Below, piece after piece: positions 35,715 through 43,247 of a stretch of 64,000 bases of DNA. Position numbers and translations under genes: made by a program. Below the pieces are notes generated by a model that did not search any database, was not told where the DNA came from, and was given only the letters and a program-made list of their open reading frames with translations. Location: assembly GCF_039531165.1 (NCBI RefSeq), contig NZ_BAAAPN010000051.1, forward strand, positions 1 to 64,000. The letters are read 5' to 3'. Numbering within the stretch: the first letter of the stretch is position 1; every line of letters starts with the position of its first letter. This stretch comes from Nostocoides_A vanveenii (lineage in GTDB: Bacteria; Actinomycetota; Actinomycetes; Actinomycetales; Dermatophilaceae).

Positions 35715-37574
35715 ATGGCAAGCACGAAGACCCCACTCGATCGCGTCGTGATCCGATTCGCGGGCGACTCCGGCGACGGTATGCAGTTGACCGGCGACCG
35801 CTTCACCGCCGAGACCGCGGCGCTAGGGAACGACCTGTCCACGCTGCCGAACTTCCCCGCTGAGATCCGCGCTCCGCAGGGCACGCTCCCAGGCGTCTCG
35901 AGCTTCCAAGTGCACTTTGCCGACCATGACGTGCTCACCCCCGGCGATGCGCCCGATGTCCTTGTCGCGATGAACCCCGCCGCGCTTAAGGCCAATCTGC
36001 GCGATCTGCCGCGCGGCGCAACCATCATCGCCGACGCCGACGAGTTCTCCACGCGCAATCTGGCCAAGGTCGGCTATGCCACCAACCCCTTGGAGGACGG
36101 CTCGCTGGAGTCCTGGCACCTGCACAAGGTCCCGCTGACCAGCATCACCGTCGAGGCCCTCACCAGCTTCAGCGCCCTGACCCGCAAGGAGAAGGAGCGC
36201 GCGAAGAATATGTTCGCGCTCGGCCTGCTGTCCTGGATGTACTCGCGCCCCACATCCGGCACCCGCGCCTTCTTGACCAGCAAGTTCGGAGCCAAGCCCG
36301 ACCTGCTCGCGGCCAATCTCGCCGCCCTCGACGCCGGCTGGAATTACGGTGAGACCACCGAGGATTTCGTCTCCTCTTATGAAGTCGCACCGGCCCCGAT
36401 GGCCGCCGGCACCTACCGCAATGTCACCGGAAACACCGCGCTCGCCTACGGCCTGGTCGCCGCCGCCCATCGCGCCGGCCTGCAGATCGTCCTCGGGTCC
36501 TACCCGATCACCCCGGCCTCGGACATCTTGCACACCCTCGCCGGGCTCAAGCGCTATGGCGTGCTCACCCTCCAGGCCGAGGACGAGATCGCCGGCATCG
36601 GCATCGCCCTCGGTGCGAGTTTCGGAGGCAAGCTCGGCGTCACTTCCACCTCCGGACCGGGTCTGGCCTTGAAGTCCGAGACGATCGGTCTTGCGGTCTC
36701 GCTCGAACTGCCGCTCGTCGTCATCGACGTCCAGCGCGGCGGACCGTCGACCGGCCTGCCCACCAAGACCGAGCAGGCCGACCTGCTGCAGGCGATGTAC
36801 GGCCGCAATGGCGAGGCGCCCGTCGCGGTCATCGCCCCCGCCTCCCCCGCCGACTGTTTCGACGTCGCCGTGGAGGCCGTGCGGATCGCGACGACCTACC
36901 GCACCCCGGTGATCATGCTCTCGGACGGTTATCTGGCCAACGGCAGTGAGCCCTGGCGGTTGCCGGAGATGGCCGACCTGCCCGACCTGCACGTCAAGTT
37001 CGCGGACGCACCGAATGCCACCGACGCCAAGGGCGTGCCGACCTTTCACCCGTTTGTCCGCGATCCCGACACCCTCGCTCGGCCCTGGGCCCCGCCCGGA
37101 GTTGCGGGCCTGGAGCACCGCATCGGCGGCATCGAGAAGGCCGACATCACCGGCGACATCTCCTACGACCCCGACAACCACGAGCGGATGACGCGGCTGC
37201 GGCAGAACAAGATCGACGGGATCGCGGTCCCGGACCTGGTGGTCGACGACCCCAGTGGCGAGGCCGAGATCCTCGTCCTGGGATGGGGCTCGACCTATGG
37301 CCCGATCGCCGCCGCCGCCCGGTCCGCGCGTCGCTCCGGCCTGAACGTCGCCACGGCACACCTGCGCCACCTCAACCCGATGCCCGGCAATATCGGTGAC
37401 ATCGTGCGTGCCTACCGCACCGTGCTGATCCCGGAGATGAACTCCGGACAGCTGGCCATGCTCATCCGGGCCCGCTATCTCGTTGACGCACAGTCGTATT
37501 CGCGGGTGCGCGGCCTGCCCTTCACCACGACGGAGCTGGTCGACGCCATCACGGCGGCAACGCGGCCGGCCTGA
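35715..37574 (+). CDS. korA: 2-oxoacid:ferredoxin oxidoreductase, alpha subunit (gamma-alpha fusion)
   Basis: Large subunit of a CoA-dependent 2-oxoglutarate (or other 2-oxoacid) ferredoxin oxidoreductase, which makes acyl-CoA, CO2 and reduced ferredoxin. The 619-residue protein is a fusion. Residues about 10-190 are the gamma domain (RFAGDSGDGMQLTGDRF, FPAEIRAPQGTLPGVSSFQV). From about 225 onward it is the alpha domain (SYPITPASDILHTL, TSTSGPGLALKSETIGLAVSLELPLVVIDVQRGGPSTGLPTKTEQADLLQAMYGRNGE). Mycobacterial KorA has the same fusion. Unusually, korB is not adjacent but lies 5.7 kb downstream at 43248. It is divergent from the Gfo/Idh relic and the second nuo operon. Confidence 0.94.
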   Translation: MASTKTPLDRVVIRFAGDSGDGMQLTGDRFTAETAALGNDLSTLPNFPAEIRAPQGTLPGVSSFQVHFADHDVLTPGDAPDVLVAMNPAALKANLRDLPRGATIIADADEFSTRNLAKVGYATNPLEDGSLESWHLHKVPLTSITVEALTSFSALTRKEKERAKNMFALGLLSWMYSRPTSGTRAFLTSKFGAKPDLLAANLAALDAGWNYGETTEDFVSSYEVAPAPMAAGTYRNVTGNTALAYGLVAAAHRAGLQIVLGSYPITPASDILHTLAGLKRYGVLTLQAEDEIAGIGIALGASFGGKLGVTSTSGPGLALKSETIGLAVSLELPLVVIDVQRGGPSTGLPTKTEQADLLQAMYGRNGEAPVAVIAPASPADCFDVAVEAVRIATTYRTPVIMLSDGYLANGSEPWRLPEMADLPDLHVKFADAPNATDAKGVPTFHPFVRDPDTLARPWAPPGVAGLEHRIGGIEKADITGDISYDPDNHERMTRLRQNKIDGIAVPDLVVDDPSGEAEILVLGWGSTYGPIAAAARSARRSGLNVATAHLRHLNPMPGNIGDIVRAYRTVLIPEMNSGQLAMLIRARYLVDAQSYSRVRGLPFTTTELVDAITAATRPA

Positions 37575-37587
37575 CCCTGCGGCAGAC

Positions 37588-37605
37588 GTGACAGGTCGGT
37601 GACAG
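37588..37605 (+). promoter_or_regulatory. Direct-repeat operator candidate upstream of GNAT-SARP
   Basis: Two exact heptamers GTGACAG (37588-37594 and 37599-37605) separated by 4 bases, giving an 11-bp period. It ends 45 bases before the GNAT start and just after korA. An 11-bp-spaced direct repeat of about 7 bases is the form recognised by SARP/OmpR-type winged helices. The same site (21 of 23 positions over the extended block) occurs on the minus strand at 42035-42052. Autoregulation by the downstream SARP is inferred. Confidence 0.6.
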
Positions 37606-37650
37606 ACCGGCCGACGACGGTGGTGCCTCCACCGAAAAGAGGTACCACTG

Positions 37651-38205
37651 ATGTTCCGTTCGCCTTCCCTGACCATCTCACCCCTGCGGGTCCGCCCGGT
37701 CCGCGACGACGACAGCGATCGCGTGGCGGCCGTCTACGACGCCTTGTCGCCACGGTCGCGGGAGTTGCGTTTCCACTCGCCCTTGCCCAGGATTCCGAGC
37801 TCGTATGTCGCGCAGCTCGCCCGCGTCGATCCCGGCCGGCGCGACGGGATGCTCGTCTTTGCCGGCGGCCGCCCTGTCGGTCACGGCCAGTGGGTCAGGG
37901 ATCCGGCGGATCCAACGCGCGCCGAGCTCGCGCTCGCCGTTGCCGACGAGTGGCACGGGCGCGGCGCGGGGCTGGCGTTGGTCGCCCACTTGGCGCGCAC
38001 GGCGCGGGTAGGCGGCGTCACCCACTTCACGGCCTACGTCATGGGTGAGAACCGGCTCGTGCGCGCCTTGCTGGCTCGATTCGGGGCGCGGGCGGTAAAC
38101 CGGGAGGAGTTCGAGATCCCCATCGCCCGCCTCGCCGCCGCGGTCGTCGAGTTGGCCGTCCTCGTCGCGGACGAGGACGGGAATCCGCGAGGCGCTGTCG
38201 CCTGA
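37651..38205 (+). CDS. GNAT-family N-acetyltransferase
   Basis: A 184-residue GNAT protein. LRVRPVRDDDSDRVAAVYDALSPRSRELRFHSPLPRI is an N-terminus often seen in actinobacterial GNATs and in the acetyltransferase half of acyl-CoA synthetase fusions. The acetyl-CoA loop is in ADEWHGRGAGLALVAHLA and the last strand region in NRLVRALLARFGARAVNREE. The ATG has AAGAGG at a good distance. It is followed after 17 bases by the SARP gene, so the two are probably one transcript under the direct-repeat site at 37588. Target unknown. Confidence 0.85.
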   Translation: MFRSPSLTISPLRVRPVRDDDSDRVAAVYDALSPRSRELRFHSPLPRIPSSYVAQLARVDPGRRDGMLVFAGGRPVGHGQWVRDPADPTRAELALAVADEWHGRGAGLALVAHLARTARVGGVTHFTAYVMGENRLVRALLARFGARAVNREEFEIPIARLAAAVVELAVLVADEDGNPRGAVA

Positions 38206-38222
38206 GGGTGACTCATGCTTTC

Positions 38223-41138
38223 ATGGACGCGATGGACTACCGGGTGCTCGGCCAGGTTCAGGTGGCAGGCGACGGCGCCCCCCTGCGCGGTCGCCGGCCG
38301 CGCGATGTCCTTGCGTTCCTGCTCGCGCGGCGCTCCCGCCCGCTCGCGCCAGACGTCATCCTCGACGCGGTCTGGGACAACGAGGCGTACACGCTCGATG
38401 TGTCGGTCGTCCATACCGTGATCGCCCGCCTGCGCCGCGTGCTCGGGGCCGACGCAATTCGACGGCACGACAACGGCTATCAACTCGACCCGCAGGCGCA
38501 CGTCGACGCGGACGAGTTCACCCGCCTGTTGAGCGCGGCGCGGACCCTGGTCCCGGATCGGCAGGGCGAGATCGTCGCCCTGCTGCGGCGCGCCCTGTCG
38601 CTCTGGACGGGCCCGGAAGCCTATAGCGGAGTGAGCGATTCGCTGGTTGCGACCGAGCGGCCCCGGCTGCACGAGTTGCGCGACTCCGCGATCGAGCAGC
38701 TCGCCGAGCGCCTCCTGCTCGGTGGGTCCCCCGATGACCTCGCCGACGTGGTGGATCTGACTGCGCAGTTGTGCCGGCGCGAACCCCTGCGCGAGCACGC
38801 CCACGAGATCCTGATGGCCGGCCTCTATCGGACCGGCCGGCAAGCGGACGCCTTAGCTGCCTACGAGAAGTTGCGGCGCGGCCTGCGCACGGAGTTGGGG
38901 ATCGACCCGCAACCCGCGACCGCCCAGCTGTATGCCCGCATTCTTGCCCAGGAGGACATTGCGCCCGCTGCTCGAGTGCGCCCAATTGCTGCGGGCAGTG
39001 CCCGGGTCAGCCACCCCGCCCGCCCGCGCACCGAGTTCGTCGGGCGCGCCGTCGAACTGGCCCGGCTGCGCGAGCTGTATGACGGCGCGCGGCCGCTGAT
39101 CTCGGTCATCGGTCCCGGCGGCGTCGGCAAGAGCCGGCTGCTCGCCGAGTTCGCCACCGATCTGCCTGCCGAGAGCACCGTCTATGTCGAGTTGCCCTGC
39201 GTCGGTGCCACGACGCCGGCGGAGATCGCCGAGGCGATCGCGCGGGCCCGAGGCTTGACGTTGGCGGCCGGCGATCCGGTTCCCGCCCTGGCTGCAGCGC
39301 TGCGCAGCTCGAGCGTCACGCTGCTGATCGACGAGGCGGAGTGGGCCGTCGAGGCCATCGCAAGCGTTGTCGATCAGGTGACCGCGCAGGCGCCGCGCGT
39401 GCGGGTCGTCCTCACCTCACGGGTGCCACTCGGACTAACGGGCGAGAGCCGGGTGGGGGTAGCCCCGCTGGCGACTCCGAGCGTCGGCATGGGCGCCGCG
39501 GACGTCGAGGCGTCGGATGCCGTGCAACTGCTGATCGCCCGGCTCCGGGACCAGGCTCCCGAGCTGACCTTGGACCGGGCCGATCTGGACCGGATCGCCG
39601 AGATCGCCCGCCGCGTGGACGGTCTGCCCTTGGCTCTTGAACTTGTTGCGGGGCAAGCGAGTTCAAGCTCGGTCCCGGACCTCTTGGCCCTTGTCGACGC
39701 ACCGCTGGACATCGAGGCCGCAGAGCAGGACCGCGAGCCACGGCAGCGTTCCTTGCGCGAGACCCTCACGTGGAGCATCGAGCGCCTGCATCCGGATGCG
39801 CAGATCGTCCTTGCCCGGCTCGGCGTCTTCGCGGGCAGCTTCGACATGGCGACGGCCACGGCGGTCGTCGGGAGCGTGGGGAACGCGGACGTGCCCGCGC
39901 TGATCCGGTCGCTCATCCGCGAGGCCCACGTCCAGATCGACCGCCGAGATGGGCGCTTGCGGATGCGGCTATTGCGGACCGTGCAGTGCCTGGCCTTCGA
40001 GCTCCTGACGGATTCCGGTGATCTGGATCAGGTCCGCCGGCGGCATCGGGAGTGGTTCGCGGGGCGCTGGCGCGACCAGCCGCTCAGTGACGCGCTCATC
40101 GCGGACGTTGTCGCGTCATACGCCGATTATGTCGCGGCGCTGCAGGATGCGTTGACGACGCAGCATGCCTCGACGTGTGGCGATGTGGCGATCACGCTGG
40201 CGCGCTATTGGTTCTTCGTCGAGACCGGGGCCGCGGGGCTGCGGTGGGTGCAGGCCGCGCTGGCGAGCAATCTGCTGACGCACCGTCAGCGCGCAATCCT
40301 GCGGATGATGGCCGTTGCGCTGCAACCCCAGGACAGCGATGGCCAGAACCGGACTGCGGCCCTGGACGCGCTCATCGAGCCGCTGGCGGATGACGCGGAC
40401 TGGCTCGGCCGGCTGCATATTCTGCGCTCGGTCGGGCCGTATGTCCATGGTGATTTCGAGCAGGCGCTGGCCTGCGCTCAACAGGCCGTGGCCCTGGCCC
40501 GCGATCGGGCGCAGCATCATCTGCCCGAGGCCCTGGGTGCGTGCGCGGTGATGCTCGCCGCACTTGGCCGCGCGCAGGAGGCGACGCGGGCGTGCGGCGA
40601 GGCCTGGCAGCTGATCGCGGCCGGTCCGTCGGCGACCGACCTGACGCAGGTGGTGCCGAAGATCGGCCTGGCGTTGGTGGACTCGGGCCAGCCCCGACAG
40701 GCCCTCGACATCCTCACGGCAACCCTCGAGACGGTCGAACGGGAGCTCGGCTTGGCACCGCAGACGCTGTTCACGATCAACGCCGGGTGGGCCGCTCTGG
40801 GGTGTGGCGAGGACGAGCGCGCACTGCATTGGTTCGCGCATGGGATCGACCAGCTCATCGCCGGAGGCGACCTCGTCGTGGTCGGCGAGTTGCTCTCCGG
40901 CGCGGGCGCGGCTCTTGCGGGCCTCGGCTCGGTCGACGCCGAGGCGGTTCTGGCAGCGGGTGCCGCGCACCTGGAGGCGGCCGGAGCGGTGCTGACCCCC
41001 TGGCAGGACGGCCAGGTCCGCGAGCGCCGGCGGGTCGCCAAGATCGACTCCGCCGAGCCCGGTCCGGCGGCCGCCGTGCTTGCGGGCACGCTCGATCTCG
41101 GGCGCCTTGCGGCGCTGGTCACGAGCGCGGCCCGCTGA
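38223..41138 (+). CDS. SARP/AfsR-type transcriptional regulator
   Basis: A 971-residue multidomain regulator. Residues about 1-90 are an OmpR-type winged helix (LRGRRPRDVLAFLLARR, VVHTVIARLRRVLGADAI). About 95-240 is the bacterial transcriptional activation domain (CRREPLREHAHEILMAGLYRTGRQADALAAYEKLRRGLRTELGIDP). From about 270 an NTPase module follows, with P-loop VIGPGGVGKSRLL near 295, Walker B LLIDEAEW near 367 and RVDGLPLALELVAG. The rest looks like TPR repeats. No signal peptide or membrane segment. ATG 38223 is chosen; GTG 38208 and ATG 38232 are alternatives. Probable targets are its own operon and the secreted gene at 41231-41965. Confidence 0.9.
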   Translation: MDAMDYRVLGQVQVAGDGAPLRGRRPRDVLAFLLARRSRPLAPDVILDAVWDNEAYTLDVSVVHTVIARLRRVLGADAIRRHDNGYQLDPQAHVDADEFTRLLSAARTLVPDRQGEIVALLRRALSLWTGPEAYSGVSDSLVATERPRLHELRDSAIEQLAERLLLGGSPDDLADVVDLTAQLCRREPLREHAHEILMAGLYRTGRQADALAAYEKLRRGLRTELGIDPQPATAQLYARILAQEDIAPAARVRPIAAGSARVSHPARPRTEFVGRAVELARLRELYDGARPLISVIGPGGVGKSRLLAEFATDLPAESTVYVELPCVGATTPAEIAEAIARARGLTLAAGDPVPALAAALRSSSVTLLIDEAEWAVEAIASVVDQVTAQAPRVRVVLTSRVPLGLTGESRVGVAPLATPSVGMGAADVEASDAVQLLIARLRDQAPELTLDRADLDRIAEIARRVDGLPLALELVAGQASSSSVPDLLALVDAPLDIEAAEQDREPRQRSLRETLTWSIERLHPDAQIVLARLGVFAGSFDMATATAVVGSVGNADVPALIRSLIREAHVQIDRRDGRLRMRLLRTVQCLAFELLTDSGDLDQVRRRHREWFAGRWRDQPLSDALIADVVASYADYVAALQDALTTQHASTCGDVAITLARYWFFVETGAAGLRWVQAALASNLLTHRQRAILRMMAVALQPQDSDGQNRTAALDALIEPLADDADWLGRLHILRSVGPYVHGDFEQALACAQQAVALARDRAQHHLPEALGACAVMLAALGRAQEATRACGEAWQLIAAGPSATDLTQVVPKIGLALVDSGQPRQALDILTATLETVERELGLAPQTLFTINAGWAALGCGEDERALHWFAHGIDQLIAGGDLVVVGELLSGAGAALAGLGSVDAEAVLAAGAAHLEAAGAVLTPWQDGQVRERRRVAKIDSAEPGPAAAVLAGTLDLGRLAALVTSAAR

Positions 41139-41174
41139 TCAGCCGGCCGCGTCTAGCCGGCCTCGGAAGTCCTC

Positions 41175-41222
41175 CCTGCCGCGCAGTAGGTGGGGTGATC
41201 ACCCCACCTACTGCGCGGCAGG
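41175..41222. terminator. 48-bp perfect palindrome between convergent genes
   Basis: A perfect palindrome of 48 bases with no mismatch (left half begins CCTGCCGCGCAGTAGG, centre TGATCA, right half is its exact complement). It lies between the SARP stop (41138) and the stop of the secreted-protein gene (41231), so a bidirectional terminator is the natural reading. With a minimal loop the stem would be about 22 base pairs. There is no flanking T-run. Length and perfection are unusual. Confidence 0.75.
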
Positions 41223-41230
41223 AGGTCAAC

Positions 41231-41965
41231 TCAGCCCTTCGCGGCCTTGACCGGCCCGAGGTTGGCGTAGTCGATCATCAGCGTGCCGCGTTTGCCGCGC
41301 TCGACATAGAACCCGGCGCCGACCGATCCGAAGCTGGACAAGTCGTCCTTGGTCTCGAAGACCGGGGTGTTGTTGACATAGAACGCGAAATAGTGCTCCA
41401 GCGCAATGACATTGACGGTGCGATAACCGCCGCCCGTGCCGACCTCCTTGACCGAAGTCCATGGCATCAGCTGCTCCTGGTTGCCTCTGGCGTCGACCGC
41501 GACGACGAGGACCTTGCCGTTGTTGGAGTAGCAGAAGTAGTAACCAGGCGCCCACAGATCTTTGACCACCCGGCTCGGGTTGGCGCGCACGATCAGGCAA
41601 TTCGGGGCGCTGCCATCGCTATTGCCGACGCGATTCATCCGGACCTCGAACTCGAAGTCGTCAAAGGTCCCGACGTGCTTGACCGAGCTGAACCGGCCCG
41701 GGGCGCCCATGGCCTGCAGATTGCCATTGCGCACCGACCACGCGCCGACGACATTGCGCCAGCCGGCATCCGGGCCGTTGAAGGCGGACCGGAAGTAGGG
41801 CGAGCTGCGGTGGCCGCCGCCGCGGTGATTCTCGTGCAGCGACGTCCCGATCCCGCCGCCGATGTCGGTGGGCATGGGCGTCTGGTCGGCATGGGCCGAT
41901 GCGCCCGCTCCCCCGGCCAGTAGCGATGCGCTCAGCGCGAGCGCGGTGATGATGCCTTTCGGCAT
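41231..41965 (-). CDS. Secreted protein, concanavalin-like fold suspected
   Basis: A 244-residue exported protein. Signal peptide residues 1 to about 26 (MPKGIITALALSASLLAGGAG then ASAHA). After a His/Gly-rich linker (ENHRGGGHRSS) the mature part reads WRNVVGAWSVRNGNLQAMG, VGTFDDFEFEVRMNRVGN and VNVIALEHYFAFYVNNTPVFETKD. GSVGAGFYVERGKRGTLMIDYANLG closes it, a strand pattern like laminin-G/DUF1080 sugar-binding jelly rolls. Two Cys. A GTGACAG direct-repeat site lies 70 bases upstream on its strand, matching the SARP operon site. Ligand unknown. Confidence 0.75.
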   Translation of the reverse strand: MPKGIITALALSASLLAGGAGASAHADQTPMPTDIGGGIGTSLHENHRGGGHRSSPYFRSAFNGPDAGWRNVVGAWSVRNGNLQAMGAPGRFSSVKHVGTFDDFEFEVRMNRVGNSDGSAPNCLIVRANPSRVVKDLWAPGYYFCYSNNGKVLVVAVDARGNQEQLMPWTSVKEVGTGGGYRTVNVIALEHYFAFYVNNTPVFETKDDLSSFGSVGAGFYVERGKRGTLMIDYANLGPVKAAKG

Positions 41966-42034
41966 GGTCGTTCTCCCCTCGAGATGGTGTCCGGCGGACG
42001 GTTGTCCGCGCTGGTCACACTCTTCGGGGCCGGC

Positions 42035-42052
42035 CTGTCACCGATCTGTCAC
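42035..42052 (-). promoter_or_regulatory. Direct-repeat operator candidate upstream of secreted gene
   Basis: On the minus strand this reads GTGACAG, 4 bases, GTGACAG (period 11), followed by GCCGG. It is the second copy of the site at 37588-37605, differing at two of 23 aligned positions. It lies 70 bases upstream of the ATG at 41965 and points toward that gene. Also within the 174-base gap to nuoB2, so an influence on the nuoB2 side cannot be excluded. Confidence 0.6.
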
Positions 42053-42139
42053 CACGTGACCGGCCTGTCCCAGACGAAGCGCAAGCCCCGCTCAAGGGCT
42101 CACCCCCGTCGAGTGGCCGGTTCAGCCACGTCCGCGAGA

Positions 42140-42724
42140 TCAGGGGGCGGGCGGAGCGGGAGGTGGGGCGACCAAGGGGCGGGTCAACTCGGCGGGGGTC
42201 GCGAGGCGATGACCGGCATACCGGCGGGGCACCGTCTCGCTCACCTTCTCGGCGGCGATCTTCTCCTGCAGTTTCAGGATGCCGTGCAGCAGTGCCTCGG
42301 GGCGCGGCGGGCAGCCCGGGACATAGACGTCGACCGGGATGATCGTGTCGACGCCCTTGGTCACCGAGTAGGAGTCCCAGTAGGGGCCGCCGGAGTTCGA
42401 GCACGCACCGAAGGAGATGACGTACTTCGGCTCGGGCATCTGGTCATACAGACGCCGGACGGCGGGGGCCATCTTGTCGGTGACCGTGCCCGAGACGATC
42501 ATCAGGTCGGCCTGCCGAGGCCCCGGAGCGAGCGGGATGACACCCAGGCGCATAAAATCGTGCCGGCCCATCGAGGCGGCGATGAACTCGATCGCGCAGC
42601 ACGCCAGGCCGAAGTTGAACACCCACAGCGAATAGCGCCGCCCCCAGTTCAAGACGATTCGCATCGGCTTGGGCGCATAGGCCGCGACCGGCCCCACGCG
42701 GGGGGTAGGCAGATCGACCGGCAT
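42140..42724 (-). CDS. nuoB2: Second complex I subunit B (NuoB2-like), N2 cluster
   Basis: Peripheral subunit holding the terminal 4Fe-4S cluster N2 that passes electrons to quinone. All four ligands are visible: FGLACCAIEF (two adjacent Cys), SFGACSNSGG and VPGCPPRPEALLHG. QADLMIVSGTVTDKMAPAVRRLYDQMPEPKYVISFG is fully typical. The product is 194 residues with a Pro-rich tail. ATG 42724 is chosen over a longer in-frame reading. It is separated from nuoC2 by about 7 kb of unrelated genes but follows nuoA2 directly, on the same strand as the C-N run. Confidence 0.94.
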   Translation of the reverse strand: MPVDLPTPRVGPVAAYAPKPMRIVLNWGRRYSLWVFNFGLACCAIEFIAASMGRHDFMRLGVIPLAPGPRQADLMIVSGTVTDKMAPAVRRLYDQMPEPKYVISFGACSNSGGPYWDSYSVTKGVDTIIPVDVYVPGCPPRPEALLHGILKLQEKIAAEKVSETVPRRYAGHRLATPAELTRPLVAPPPAPPAP

Positions 42725-42792
42725 GGTGCCCACCCTAGTCACGGCGCCGACCGTGGGCCGACCGGGCCCGCTGTCACCGTCAGGTCAGCCGC

Positions 42793-43149
42793 TCACGTCC
42801 AGGTCAGCAGGCCGCGTCGGACCGCGTGGGCTAGGCCGATCAGGATGATGCCGATGAAGACGCCGATCTCCACCAGGGACGCCGGCCCGAGATGGGTGCG
42901 CGCCACCAGCGCCCACGGGAAGAGATAGACGGCGTCCACCGCAAAGATCACATAAAGGAAGGCATAGGCGAGATAGCGCACCTGGGTTTGCGCCCAGTCC
43001 CGGCCGACCGGGTCGACGCCCGACTCATAGGTGCGCACCTTCATCGGGGTGGCCGCGCGCGGCGCCATCAGCCAGCGCGCCACCATGGCGGCGACGAAGA
43101 GGAGCACGCCGGCCCCGAGAACGGCGGCAACAACGGCATACGAGCCCAC
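42793..43149 (-). CDS. nuoA2: Second complex I subunit A (NuoA2-like)
   Basis: Three-helix membrane subunit, 118 residues. KVRTYESGVDPVGRDWAQTQVRYLAYAFLYVIFAVDAVYLFPWALV is the diagnostic loop and helix 2 (E-S-G and F-D/V-D-V). The loop usually carries a Cys (YECG); here it reads YESG. GTG start at 43149 overlaps an exact dispersed decamer (43133-43142). It is divergent from korB with 98 bases between the start codons, so a shared regulatory region is likely. Confidence 0.92.
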   Translation of the reverse strand: MGSYAVVAAVLGAGVLLFVAAMVARWLMAPRAATPMKVRTYESGVDPVGRDWAQTQVRYLAYAFLYVIFAVDAVYLFPWALVARTHLGPASLVEIGVFIGIILIGLAHAVRRGLLTWT

Positions 43150-43247
43150 GACGTGGAAGCTTAGCCTCGCCTATGGCGCAAGCGTCCTACGATGGCACGG
43201 CGTGTGCGCACGCACCCGCCCGCACCCCTATTACAGAATCGCTAGGC

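Noticed and set aside
35823..37676. 617-codon minus-strand frame opposite korA
   Set aside because: korA has full motif support; the antisense frame has none.
42780..42810. AGGTCAGC pair near the nuoA2 stop as another SARP site
   Set aside because: Spacing is about 19 bases rather than 11, the heptamer differs, and one copy is inside nuoA2 coding sequence.
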